Source: an uncultured Paraprevotella sp.
GTDB lineage: Bacteria; Bacteroidota; Bacteroidia; Bacteroidales; Bacteroidaceae
Direction: 5' to 3'
Length of the DNA stretch: 64,000 nt
Assembly: GCA_900548345.1 (NCBI GenBank)
Contig: URKA01000003.1
Location: forward strand, 51,515-115,514
Shown here: in pieces, positions 1 to 7,509 of the stretch
Numbering within the stretch: the stretch's first letter is position 1
Layout of the letters: each line of letters starts with the position of its first letter
The notes under the pieces: model-generated
The model's input: only the letters and a program-made list of their open reading frames with translations
Told to the model about the DNA's origin: nothing
Databases searched by the model: none
Translations under genes and position numbers: made by a program

Positions 1-258
1 CTGAACCGTATGCCGGACGGTGCATCCGAGGGATGTCGTGTGGACGGACGCTGTATGGGGACTTATATCCACGGCATACTCGACAACCAGGTTGTGGTCG
101 ACGCACTGCTCGCACCGTATGCGGAGAAAGTGGCGGGGAGCACGGTGACGGATTACGCCGCTTTCAAGGATGAACAGTACGACCGTTTGGCCGCGCATGT
201 GCGCAGCCATCTGGATATGGACCTTCTTTACCGTATACTTTCGTCAGAGGAAGGATAA
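1..258 (+). CDS. cbiP: Cobyric acid synthase, C-terminal 85 residues (partial)
   Basis: The window opens inside this gene and the frame is open from base 1. The remaining tail has the GTYIHGILDN block typical of the end of the CobB/CobQ-type glutamine amidotransferase domain, where the His is probably the catalytic one. The enzyme amidates adenosylcobyrinate a,c-diamide at four side chains with Gln and ATP in the cytoplasm, giving cobyric acid. Its last 15 bases overlap the 3' end of cbiB on the other strand, so the two cobalamin genes converge. The identification rests on the C-terminus only. Confidence 0.85.
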   Translation: MNRMPDGASEGCRVDGRCMGTYIHGILDNQVVVDALLAPYAEKVAGSTVTDYAAFKDEQYDRLAAHVRSHLDMDLLYRILSSEEG

Positions 259-1218
259 CCCTATGCTGAGGGCTATCATCATGATTTCCGCATAAAGGTT
301 GACGTTCACCGCACACCGCATGTCGTCCGTATGCACGGTGCGGTGGTTTTCTCCGATGTAGGGCTTGAAGACATATTCGCCGAAGTAGGTGTGAGGCCCG
401 CCGAAGCGGCAGTCCAAGATGCCGGCCAGTGCCGCTTCGGGATAGCCGGAGTTGGGGCTGGCGTGTTTCCGTCCGAAACGGATGATGAAACGGAGCTCTT
501 CTTTAAACGTGCGTGCGGTCGGCGTTCCCTTGTGCGGTAGCAGCGAGGCTACGGCCATCAGCAGGGCGGTGAGGCGTGCCGGAATGTAGTTTGCCATGTC
601 GTCGAGGCGTGCCGCGGCGCGCCCGAAATCCTTGTATCGCTCGTTGCGGTAGCCAATCATGGAGTCCAGCGTATTCACCATTTTGTAGGTCAGCATGCCG
701 GGCAGTCCCAACAGATACAGCCAGAAGAGCGGGGCAATGACCCCGTCGCTCAAGTTCTCCGACAGTGTCTCTAAAGCTGCGGTGCGCACTTCCTGCTCGG
801 AGAGTTCTTCCGTGTTCCTTCCTACGATGCGGCTTACCTGACGGCGTCCTTCTTCCAAGGAACGGTCGGCAGCCCGGAATACCATCCTGACTTCCCGTAT
901 CAGTGTCGTGCCGGCCAGGCAGTAGAAAACGAGGACGGCACATACCGCATTGTACACATACATGCCGCCGGCAGCCCATCTGTGGCATAAGATGTGCAGT
1001 GCGACGAGCAATGCCCAACTGAGGGCGAAAGTACTGCAAACGGTGCCCAAGGTCCAGAACAGGCCTTTGGCATACCGCTTGCCTCCTTTGTTGCCGTGTC
1101 GTTCAAAGAAACTGATCCATCGCCCGAAAGCGATGACGGGATGGGGCAGGCGGGGCGGGTCGCCGAGACATTTGTCCAGCACCCAGCCGGACAGCAGGGG
1201 GAAAAGTAGTGTGTTCAT
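244..1218 (-). CDS. cbiB: Adenosylcobinamide-phosphate synthase, membrane protein
   Basis: 324 residues, the usual length for CbiB/CobD. The N-terminal LDKCLGDPPRLPHPVIAFGR block is characteristic, and several hydrophobic segments around residues 50-110 and near 150-230 fit an inner-membrane enzyme. It joins aminopropanol phosphate, or a related side chain, to cobyric acid. The start lies 6 bp after the cobD stop, so cobD and cbiB form one transcription unit running left. The stop overlaps the convergent cbiP stop by 15 bp, leaving no room for a separate terminator between them. Confidence 0.93.
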   Translation of the reverse strand: MNTLLFPLLSGWVLDKCLGDPPRLPHPVIAFGRWISFFERHGNKGGKRYAKGLFWTLGTVCSTFALSWALLVALHILCHRWAAGGMYVYNAVCAVLVFYCLAGTTLIREVRMVFRAADRSLEEGRRQVSRIVGRNTEELSEQEVRTAALETLSENLSDGVIAPLFWLYLLGLPGMLTYKMVNTLDSMIGYRNERYKDFGRAAARLDDMANYIPARLTALLMAVASLLPHKGTPTARTFKEELRFIIRFGRKHASPNSGYPEAALAGILDCRFGGPHTYFGEYVFKPYIGENHRTVHTDDMRCAVNVNLYAEIMMIALSIGLSFL

Positions 1219-1224
1219 GTGTTT

Positions 1225-2238
1225 TTATGTCGACATCCATTGTGTGATGGCGGAGACGAGACGGTCGTTCTCCTCTGCCGTCTGTACGGCGATGCGGAAG
1301 CAACTGCGGTCCAGTCCGTCGAAATTGCTTGCGTCCCGTATAAGCATGCCGTGCTCATTGAGCAGATATTCTTTCAGGGCTGCGGCATTGCCTTGGCGGA
1401 GGCGTGCCAGCAGGAAGTGTGTCTTGCCCGGCCATACGGTGGCCAGTTTTTTTTCTTCCAGCAATCTGCTCACGCGCGCGCGTTCCTTTAATATAGTATG
1501 CAGGTCGAAACGGAATTCGTCCTCATGCCTCAACAGGTAATGCACGGCTTCTATGGCCATCTGGTTGACAGTCCACGGCATCTGCATGCGGCGCAACCGG
1601 CCGACAAGCGTCTGGCAGGCCGTGAGGTATCCGATGCGCAGTCCGGGCAGTCCGTAACGCTTGGTCATGGAATGAAGCAGGAGCAGGTTGGGGTATTGTA
1701 CGGCTTCTGCCGCCGTGAACAAGCGTTCTTCCGTGAAATCCTCGTAGCTCTGGTCGATGACGAACAGCGTGTGGGCGTGTTGTGTAATCAGTTCCTTGAG
1801 TCTCTCATACGGGATGACTTCGCCGGTGGGGTTGTTGGGATTGCAGAGCCAGATGATGTCTGCATCCTCAGGTATGCGCCTGAGGTCGTAGAGGTTTGTG
1901 GTGTGATGGCTGTTCATCCTGCACGCGTCGGCATACTCGGCAAAGGTGGGTGTGTGGATGTACGACCGGCGTTCGCGGAAGGTTCTTGCGACAAGATAGA
2001 TGGCATCTGTGGCTCCATGGGTCAGACAAACCTCTTCGGGATGTATGCGCATGGCTTCGGCGAGTTCTTTTTCTGCGGTGAGCGGTTGTGCCTCCGGGTA
2101 GGAGCGCAGCGATTCCCACCGTGTGTTCAAGTAGTGGAACAACGGCTCCGGCGTACAGCCGTAGTATACGTTGCTGCTGAAGTTCGTTTTGATTTCAGCC
2201 GCATATAAGTATCCGTCGTCTCCGTGTCCGTGAATCAT
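1225..2238 (-). CDS. cobD: L-threonine-O-3-phosphate decarboxylase (PLP fold type I)
   Basis: 337 residues of the histidinol-phosphate-aminotransferase-like class that includes CobD. The PLP lysine is in HSMTKRYGLPGLRIGY, about Lys193, and the WLCNPNNPTGE motif sits upstream of it. CobD makes (R)-1-amino-2-propanol O-2-phosphate, the linker that CbiB attaches to cobyric acid, and cbiB follows directly. A histidinol-phosphate aminotransferase is the main alternative, but the cobalamin neighbours argue against it. The -7 box at 2262-2269 lies 23 bp before the start. Confidence 0.88.
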   Translation of the reverse strand: MIHGHGDDGYLYAAEIKTNFSSNVYYGCTPEPLFHYLNTRWESLRSYPEAQPLTAEKELAEAMRIHPEEVCLTHGATDAIYLVARTFRERRSYIHTPTFAEYADACRMNSHHTTNLYDLRRIPEDADIIWLCNPNNPTGEVIPYERLKELITQHAHTLFVIDQSYEDFTEERLFTAAEAVQYPNLLLLHSMTKRYGLPGLRIGYLTACQTLVGRLRRMQMPWTVNQMAIEAVHYLLRHEDEFRFDLHTILKERARVSRLLEEKKLATVWPGKTHFLLARLRQGNAAALKEYLLNEHGMLIRDASNFDGLDRSCFRIAVQTAEENDRLVSAITQWMST

Positions 2239-2261
2239 CCTTTTTGTCTTTCAAGTGGCTG

Positions 2262-2269
2262 CAAAGTTA
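2262..2269 (-). promoter_or_regulatory. Probable -7 box for cobD-cbiB
   Basis: On the minus strand the bases read TAACTTTG, an exact match to the Bacteroidales TAnnTTTG -7 consensus, 23 bp before the cobD start. No convincing TTG -33 element is seen 19-21 bases upstream. The leader would be under 25 nt, which leaves no space for a cobalamin riboswitch. Confidence 0.5.
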
Positions 2270-2334
2270 AGGATTTATAGTGAGTTCTGTGTCTTCTTTG
2301 GGATGTTTTTCCTTGTACGGTATGGTAGAACTTA

Positions 2335-2369
2335 ACGAAAATGGAGCCATGCCTCACGGCACAGCTCCA
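2335..2369 (-). terminator. Intrinsic terminator after the OMP gene
   Basis: On the minus strand a 12-bp stem (2342-2353 with 2358-2369, two G-U pairs) closes a GTGA loop and is followed by TTTTCGTT. It lies 50 bp beyond the stop of the 2419-3033 gene and ends that transcript before cobD. Confidence 0.7.
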
Positions 2370-2418
2370 CTGGGTTTATTATTCTTGAATATCAGTTTTA
2401 ATGTTCTGTTCTTTCCAT

Positions 2419-3033
2419 TTAAAGGTTGAAGAGAAGAGAGAACTGAACATTTGTCAGGTCTACATTAAGACCGAAATCAGAAGAGGCTTTCATGTTCTCA
2501 CCGTCGGGTTTTTCTGATCCATATCCCAACCATCCTACTTTGGTGATGAAAGTGAGTTTCTCTGTCAAATCAACAGAAACACCCGGTCTGATACCGATAT
2601 TCCACCCTGTAGTCTTGTCGTCAACGTCTCCATAAATAGGGTCGCCGGTAGTTTGGTTGTAGCCGGTAATGTCCTTTGTAGTATACTTGGAACTGTTGAA
2701 TGCGAACTGTGCATCAGCGAACAAGCCAACTCGGTTCCATTTTACGAACGTGTAACGTGCGTACGGCATGATGGAGAATTTATTGTTCTTGTCATCGCCT
2801 TGCTTGGAGTGGTCGTATCCTAAAGCGATACCTACTGCCCATTTGTCGTTGAGTTTGTATCCCACTTCAGGGCTGATGCCGAAACTTGTTTCTGCATCCG
2901 GTGCCTTTGCTCCATTTACGTCCACGTAAGAATCCTTGTGTGTACCGAAGTTAATACCGCCGCCAATGTACACCTGTGCACTTGCTGCAACTGTTGCAAC
3001 CATCATGGCTGCCATTAAAAATACTTTTTTCAT
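2419..3033 (-). CDS. Outer-membrane beta-barrel protein
   Basis: 204 residues with a clear signal peptide (MKKVFLMAAMMVATVAASAQ) followed by alternating hydrophobic strands and Gly/aromatic turns (FGISPEVGYKLNDKWAVGIA, YARYTFVKW, IGIRPGVSVDL). This fits a small 8-10 strand barrel of the OmpW/OMP_b-brl type. No substrate can be assigned. It is divergent from the 3381 gene, and the invertible promoter at 3139-3330 lies between them. As read, that promoter faces the other way, so this gene should gain expression when the segment flips, unless a weak local promoter exists. Confidence 0.8.
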   Translation of the reverse strand: MKKVFLMAAMMVATVAASAQVYIGGGINFGTHKDSYVDVNGAKAPDAETSFGISPEVGYKLNDKWAVGIALGYDHSKQGDDKNNKFSIMPYARYTFVKWNRVGLFADAQFAFNSSKYTTKDITGYNQTTGDPIYGDVDDKTTGWNIGIRPGVSVDLTEKLTFITKVGWLGYGSEKPDGENMKASSDFGLNVDLTNVQFSLLFNL

Positions 3034-3138
3034 AATCTTTTTTTTAAAACAACATTATAATAATAAACTCTATATTTCTGTATGTTTTGTTCTCGTTCGT
3101 CTGTTTCTCAGCTCTTTTATTATCGTTGTATTTGGTGC

Positions 3139-3330
3139 ATCTCTTAACAAGAGAACCGTATGATGAGAAAGAAGCTCTGTATCAGCATGAATATTGAGCC
3201 TGTGTGTTGGACGGAGAAAACATACAGGCATTTTTTTTGTGATTTGTTAAAGAATTTGTGTCTATAATTTTGTTTTTTATAATCTTTTATGTTACTTTTG
3301 CCCCGTGTAATGGTTCTCTTGTTAAGAGAT
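3139..3330. promoter_or_regulatory. Inverton 1: invertible promoter bounded by 19-bp inverted repeats
   Basis: Perfect 19-bp inverted repeats at 3139-3157 and 3312-3330 enclose 154 bp. Each contains the core TCTCTTAACAAGAGA (3140-3154; reverse complement at 3315-3329). The enclosed DNA holds one strong promoter pointing right: TTTG at 3269-3272, a 20-base gap, then TACTTTTG at 3293-3300. No TAnnTTTG box faces left. Read as is, it drives the 3381-4561 operon. After inversion the -7 box would lie near 3169-3176 and face the 2419-3033 OMP gene. The transcript start should fall in or beside the right repeat, giving the mRNA a 5' hairpin. Confidence 0.85.
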
Positions 3331-3380
3331 ATATCATGTGCAATCTCAGAAAAGTATACAATTAACACAAGACAAACTAT

Positions 3381-3854
3381 ATGAAAAAGATTGTATTATT
3401 ATGCGTTTCCCTGTTCGCTTGGGCAGGAATGCAGCAGGTTTCTGCACAGAAAGTTGCGGATGTTCGTTATTCGCAGGCTCGTTTGATTGAACCCCTTCAC
3501 AGTGTACACGCCAAACCGTTGATTGCCGACCTTGTGGTGGATTCCAAGTTGGGTAGGATTAGTCACACTTTCCACTTCACCATGAAAGAAATCAATGCCT
3601 TGCAGGGGGATTTGGAAAATGTGAGGAAAAGTGCGCTGTTCAAGGCCGTGAACGAGGTTTACCATTGCGATGTGATTGTGGCTGCCTCTTTCGATGTGAA
3701 GTCCACAGACGAGGGATATGATGTGACCATTATCGGATTCCCGGCTTCGTACTCCAACTGGCGTACGGCCACCAAGGAGGATTATGAATGGATTCGCAAC
3801 GAAAAGATGGGTGCGGCTAACGAGAAGAAGGCTGAAACTGCTATCAGCAAATAA
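3381..3854 (+). CDS. Hypothetical secreted protein
   Basis: 157 residues with a signal peptide (MKKIVLLCVSLFAWAGMQQVSAQ). The rest is soluble and mixed alpha/beta with no lipobox or membrane segment, so a periplasmic location is likely. I do not recognise the family. It is the first gene 50 bp downstream of inverton 1 and is followed 44 bp later by an outer-membrane barrel gene, so both are probably one phase-variable operon. The C-terminus is charged (NEKMGAANEKKAETAISK). Confidence 0.75.
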   Translation: MKKIVLLCVSLFAWAGMQQVSAQKVADVRYSQARLIEPLHSVHAKPLIADLVVDSKLGRISHTFHFTMKEINALQGDLENVRKSALFKAVNEVYHCDVIVAASFDVKSTDEGYDVTIIGFPASYSNWRTATKEDYEWIRNEKMGAANEKKAETAISK

Positions 3855-3898
3855 AGGAAGAATAGTATAATTATCAAACCAATAAAAGTTAAGACACA

Positions 3899-4561
3899 AT
3901 GAAAAAAGGTTTTTTGTTTTTATGTACGCTGTTGTGCAGTGTGGCAATGAGCGCGCAGCTTGTAAGTTCGCACAGTGTATCGCTGACTGAGAAAAAGAAG
4001 GCTCCTTCAAGAACAACCTGGATGGTTCGCCTTGGTGTGGGTTCCAACACATTTGCCGGTGATAAGGCATGGGAAGACGCAGGCTCGCATGTTGGTTACT
4101 TCTTCGGCTTTGAGTTCAACAAGGCAATTGGTCAGAAGGGCGCATATTGGGGCATGGACTTCGATTTGGCCAGCAGAGGTTACAAGTATAGTAATGAAGA
4201 TTATGATAGTGAGAGTAAATTGATGGTTCATACTTTCCAGTGGTCTCCGTTCATCTTCGGTTGGAAGATTGCCGTGCCCAACAGTAAGTTCTCCATTGAC
4301 CCACACGTCGGTGCATACGTTGCTGTAGACTATGCAGGTAAATATACGTCTGAAATTGATGGTAAAAGCGGTGATGACGTCAAAATCGGAGATATTGAGG
4401 ATTACAACCGTTTCGATGCCGGTTTGAAGGTGGGTGTAGGTGTTTGGTACAACAACAAATACAATGTGGACTTTACCTACCAGAGAGGCTTCTTTACTCA
4501 TAATACAGACATTGACGGCGGAACAAGCAACTTCTGGTTCCGTCTCGGTTACGCATTCTAA
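3899..4561 (+). CDS. Outer-membrane beta-barrel protein
   Basis: 220 residues with a signal peptide ending near MSAQ. It has repeated amphipathic strands (VRLGVGSNTF, VGYFFGFEFNKAIG, VGAYVAVDYAG, FDAGLKVGVGVWYN) and ends in WFRLGYAF, the aromatic C-terminus expected of a barrel handled by BamA. Function and ligand are unknown. It is second in the operon read from inverton 1, and a strong terminator follows 34 bp after the stop. Confidence 0.8.
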   Translation: MKKGFLFLCTLLCSVAMSAQLVSSHSVSLTEKKKAPSRTTWMVRLGVGSNTFAGDKAWEDAGSHVGYFFGFEFNKAIGQKGAYWGMDFDLASRGYKYSNEDYDSESKLMVHTFQWSPFIFGWKIAVPNSKFSIDPHVGAYVAVDYAGKYTSEIDGKSGDDVKIGDIEDYNRFDAGLKVGVGVWYNNKYNVDFTYQRGFFTHNTDIDGGTSNFWFRLGYAF

Positions 4562-4594
4562 ACCCAATACGATTAACATACGCTTATGCAAAGG

Positions 4595-4625
4595 AGGCGG
4601 TCTCAGCAATGAGGCCGCCTTTTTT
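4595..4625 (+). terminator. Intrinsic terminator of the 3381-4561 operon
   Basis: A 10-bp GC-rich stem (4595-4604 with 4611-4620, one G-U pair) with a six-base loop is followed directly by a run of T. It lies 34 bp after the barrel gene stop. Confidence 0.85.
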
Positions 4626-4633
4626 GCTTCTTT

Positions 4634-4697
4634 TTCTTCACCTGTGAGCGTTTGATTCTTCACCTGTGAGCGTTTGATTCTTCACCTGTGAGCGTTT
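4634..4697. repeat. Three tandem 22-bp repeats containing TTCACCTGTGAGCG
   Basis: The unit TTCTTCACCTGTGAGCGTTT plus GA is present 2.9 times without spacer, directly after the terminator. The same TTCACCTGTGAGCG word recurs at 20232-20245, so this is a dispersed intergenic repeat and not an array with spacers. From here to 5100 no gene is seen. Confidence 0.8.
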
Positions 4698-4911
4698 CGT
4701 TAGTGAAAAGTCGTTCTTTTTGCCTGTACAAATATCGTGTCCGATACGGATATTTAGTTATAGAAACAAGGTGCGGAAGACTTTTCGTGAGGGGATATAT
4801 TATGGTTTCTTGCAGACTTGTCTGTTACGAGGTTTTAATGTGATAAAGACGCTAAAACAGGATATTTCGGCCCGATTTATGATACTCTTTTAATCTTTTG
4901 GTTTTTGTGTC

Positions 4912-4962
4912 GGCACAGTAGGCATCCGGCCCCCTTTACCGGCATGCACACTGTGCCTTTTT
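4912..4962 (+). terminator. Orphan terminator-like hairpin
   Basis: An 8-bp outer stem (4912-4919 with 4950-4957) encloses a second GCATCCGG/CCGGCATGC stem and is followed by five T. No protein gene precedes it after the terminator at 4595-4625. It may therefore end a small RNA from 4700-4910, or back up the earlier terminator. No clear promoter was found for such an RNA. Confidence 0.5.
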
Positions 4963-5100
4963 CGCAATACGGTATATTCTCTTATATATATAATGTACGC
5001 GTGCGCGAGGATTGTTGACAATACTTGTGTGTTAATGTGCTAAATATGAACGGACTTCATAATTATACCGCCGGAAACACTTTTTTGTTCGGAAAGTGCA

Positions 5101-5292
5101 TCTCTTGCGAAGAGATGAATCTGTCTTTCTAAAACGTTAGGAATAAACGGTTTGGCTGTATGCCCGATGTTTCAACCCAAAACCTTTGCTTAGTTTTTTC
5201 CGTATGGGAGGAAAATATTTAACGCTGTATACTTGCTTATTTTAACGGTTTTATATAATTTTGGGCCTTGAAATTCATCTCTTCGCAAGAGA
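5101..5292. promoter_or_regulatory. Inverton 2: invertible promoter before the first fimbrial operon
   Basis: Perfect 20-bp inverted repeats at 5101-5120 and 5273-5292 enclose 152 bp. The core is TCTCTTGCGAAGAGA (5101-5115; reverse complement at 5278-5292). Inside is one promoter pointing right: TTG at 5233-5235, a 20-base gap, then TAATTTTG at 5256-5263. It faces the DUF3575 gene at 5354 and hence the whole 5.3-19.3 kb operon. Flipped, it would read into gene-free DNA and the operon would be off. Its layout and size nearly match inverton 1. Confidence 0.85.
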
Positions 5293-5353
5293 ACGGCGTT
5301 AGTTTGTGCGAAATAAAGATTAAGAACGATTTACGAGTAGAATACAAGAGCGC

Positions 5354-5698
5354 ATGTTAAAGCAATTTTTGAAAACGCTTTCGGTGATATGGCTGGCCAT
5401 CCTTCCCTTGGTGGCGGAGGCGCAGACGCCGCAGAAAACCACCGAACAGCAAGATACCCTGTCTTTGCCTTTCATGAAGCGTTTCTCCATCCGCACCAAT
5501 GCCGTGGATTGGATGATGGTCACCCCCAATCTTGGGTTGGAGTTGGATTTGTCGGGCACGCCGAAAACGCATTATTCCGTGCTGGTGAACGGGAAGTGGA
5601 ACTGGAACACCTCGCATACCGTGGCCCCCCGCTTTATTTATAATGTGGCCGCGGGTACGGTCGAGGAGGGTGTGTCAAAATATGCCCCCTCTTTTTAA
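5354..5698 (+). pseudogene. DUF3575 gene, N-terminal fragment cut by an IS element
   Basis: About 105 native codons remain: a signal peptide (LSVIWLAILPLVAEAQ) and the start of a DUF3575 barrel (FSIRTNAVDWMMVTPNLGLELDL). The next codons, GVSKYAPSF and stop, come from the IS left end at about 5668. The matching C-terminal part resumes after the IS at 7510. DUF3575 proteins are small outer-membrane barrels commonly encoded at the start of Bacteroidales fimbrial operons. This is the first gene after inverton 2, so the break also puts the transposase gene between the promoter and the rest of the operon. Confidence 0.85.
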
Positions 5699-7509
5699 GC
5701 ACAAAGCCCCGACTTTCACAAGCTGGGGCTTTGTTATTACCTAAAGAATTTGTATCTTTAAGCATAACAATTAAGCTATGGCAAAGATACATTTTCGTCC
5801 TTACATACCCAACCAAACAGTCCTATTTCCTCAAAGGATTGATGAGAATATTGCACAAGACGCCCCCGTCCGCATCATCAGTTCCTTAGTGGACTCTCTT
5901 GACTTGAGGTCTTTTCATAAATTGTATCGGCTAGAAGGTCGCAGCCCCTATCATCCTAAGATGATGCTCAAGGTGCTTTTCTATGCCTATATGAACAACA
6001 TCTATTCCTGTCGAAAGATAGAGAAATCCCTTTTGCGCGACATTCATTTCATTTGGCTTGCCGGTGGCGAGAAACCGGACTATATCACCATCAACCGTTT
6101 TCGGAACCGGGTAAAGGATGAGGTGGGTAAGCTGTTCACCCAGATTGTCCTCCTGCTTGCCGGGAAAGGATTTGTCAGTCTTGATGTGGAGTATGTGGAT
6201 GGCACGAAGATAGAGTCCAAGGCCAACAAATACACTTTCGTGTGGCGCAAGACGGTGGAGAGGAACCGTGGCCGCCTGCAGGAAAAGCTCCGTGTGCTGT
6301 TGGAACAGGTAGACGAAAGTGCCGCTCAGGAGAACGCAAGCGAAAAGGAGCAGGCCGAGTTCACTCCGGAGATGCTTACGGACATGATCGGTGAGTTGAA
6401 AGAGTCTCTGGAGGAGAAGCCTGCCCCATCCACAAAGGAGGAGAAAGCCGCTCGCCGAGAAAAGGCGGGACAGGTGAGGACGCTGGAAAAGCACCGGGAT
6501 AAACTTGCTGAGTATGACAACCAACTGTCCGTATTGGGCGGGCGAAACTCGTATTCCAAGACAGACCCCGACGCCACATTCATGCGGATGAAGGAGGATG
6601 CGATGAAGAACGGCCAGACCAAGCCCGGATATAACCTGCAAATCGGAACGGAGAACCAGTTCATTGTGGACTACGCCCTCTTTCCCAACCCCACGGACAC
6701 GCTTACGATGATACCCTTCCTGCGTTCCTTCATGGAACGCTATGGCCACGCCCCGTCCAAAGAGGTGGCGGATTCGGGCTACGGTTCGGAGGAAAACTAC
6801 CGTTTCATGGACGAGAATGGCATCGGGGCCTTTGTCAAGTACAACTACTTCCACAAGGAACACCGACCACGCTATACCCCCAATCCCTTCCATCAGGACA
6901 GCTTCTATTATAACAAGGAAGAGGATTACTATGTTTGTCCCATGGGGCAGCACATGCTGCGGATAGGGACACGTCACGCAAGGACTGCCAGCGGATATCT
7001 CTCGGAAAGCGCAAGGTATCGGGCGGAAAGGTGCGAAGGATGCCCTCTCCGGTGTCTGTGCTTCAAGGCAAAGGCCGGGCGACGGACCATCGAGGTCAAT
7101 CACCGGTTGAAAGAATACAAACGGCTGGCGGCGGAGAGACTGACATCCGAGGAAGGTATCAAGCACCGCAGGCGAAGATGCATAGAACCGGAAGCCGTAT
7201 TCGGACAGATGAAGTACGACATGGGATACAAGCGATTCAGACATTTTGGATTAGACAAACTCTATATGGACTTTGCCTTCTTTGCCATTGCCTTCAATCT
7301 CAAGAAAATGTGTTCAAGAATGGCTAGACAAGCCAAAAACGGGGGAAATACACCTCTTGGGGGATTAAATACATCTATTTACATGCCAACACGACCCATC
7401 ATATGCACCTTGAAGAGCTTTTACGCAAAAATGGCTGCATAGAGTATCAAACAGTGATATGGATATAAAAAGGGGCTGTATCGATATTTAGACGTTACGA
7501 CACAGCCCC
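5668..7509 (+). mobile_element. IS1182-family insertion sequence
   Basis: About 1.84 kb with one transposase gene. The left end begins near GGGTGTGTC and the right end, read inward on the other strand, begins GGGGCTGTGTC; both are followed by GCCCC and TTTTTA motifs, so the ends are imperfect inverted repeats. It interrupts the DUF3575 gene, which continues in frame on the right (GKWAGHALQPFSF). I see no clear target duplication, and a few codons of the target may be missing. Boundaries are good to a few bases. Confidence 0.8.
5778..7442 (+). CDS. IS1182-family transposase
   Basis: 554 residues, full length for the family. The N-terminal domain (about 1-125, including RSPYHPKMMLKVLFYAYMNN and DYITINRFR) binds DNA. 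A DDE core follows, with the first Asp probably in YVDGTKIES. A charged coiled insertion spans about 150-245. A zinc-ribbon-like CEGCPLRCLC segment lies near 420. The ORF is intact, so the element could still move. It reads with the host operon and lies downstream of inverton 2, so switching that promoter may also change transposase transcription. Confidence 0.93.
   Translation: MAKIHFRPYIPNQTVLFPQRIDENIAQDAPVRIISSLVDSLDLRSFHKLYRLEGRSPYHPKMMLKVLFYAYMNNIYSCRKIEKSLLRDIHFIWLAGGEKPDYITINRFRNRVKDEVGKLFTQIVLLLAGKGFVSLDVEYVDGTKIESKANKYTFVWRKTVERNRGRLQEKLRVLLEQVDESAAQENASEKEQAEFTPEMLTDMIGELKESLEEKPAPSTKEEKAARREKAGQVRTLEKHRDKLAEYDNQLSVLGGRNSYSKTDPDATFMRMKEDAMKNGQTKPGYNLQIGTENQFIVDYALFPNPTDTLTMIPFLRSFMERYGHAPSKEVADSGYGSEENYRFMDENGIGAFVKYNYFHKEHRPRYTPNPFHQDSFYYNKEEDYYVCPMGQHMLRIGTRHARTASGYLSESARYRAERCEGCPLRCLCFKAKAGRRTIEVNHRLKEYKRLAAERLTSEEGIKHRRRRCIEPEAVFGQMKYDMGYKRFRHFGLDKLYMDFAFFAIAFNLKKMCSRMARQAKNGGNTPLGGLNTSIYMPTRPIICTLKSFYAKMAA

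Noticed and set aside
2239..2340. Cobalamin riboswitch before cobD
   Set aside because: The -7 box is 23 bp from the start and no conserved B12-box or receptor fold is visible.
4634..4697. Possible CRISPR array
   Set aside because: The 22-bp units abut with no spacers between them and there are no cas genes.
5931..7244. 437-residue frame opposite the transposase
   Set aside because: Shadow of the GC-rich transposase gene; no family features and no room for both.
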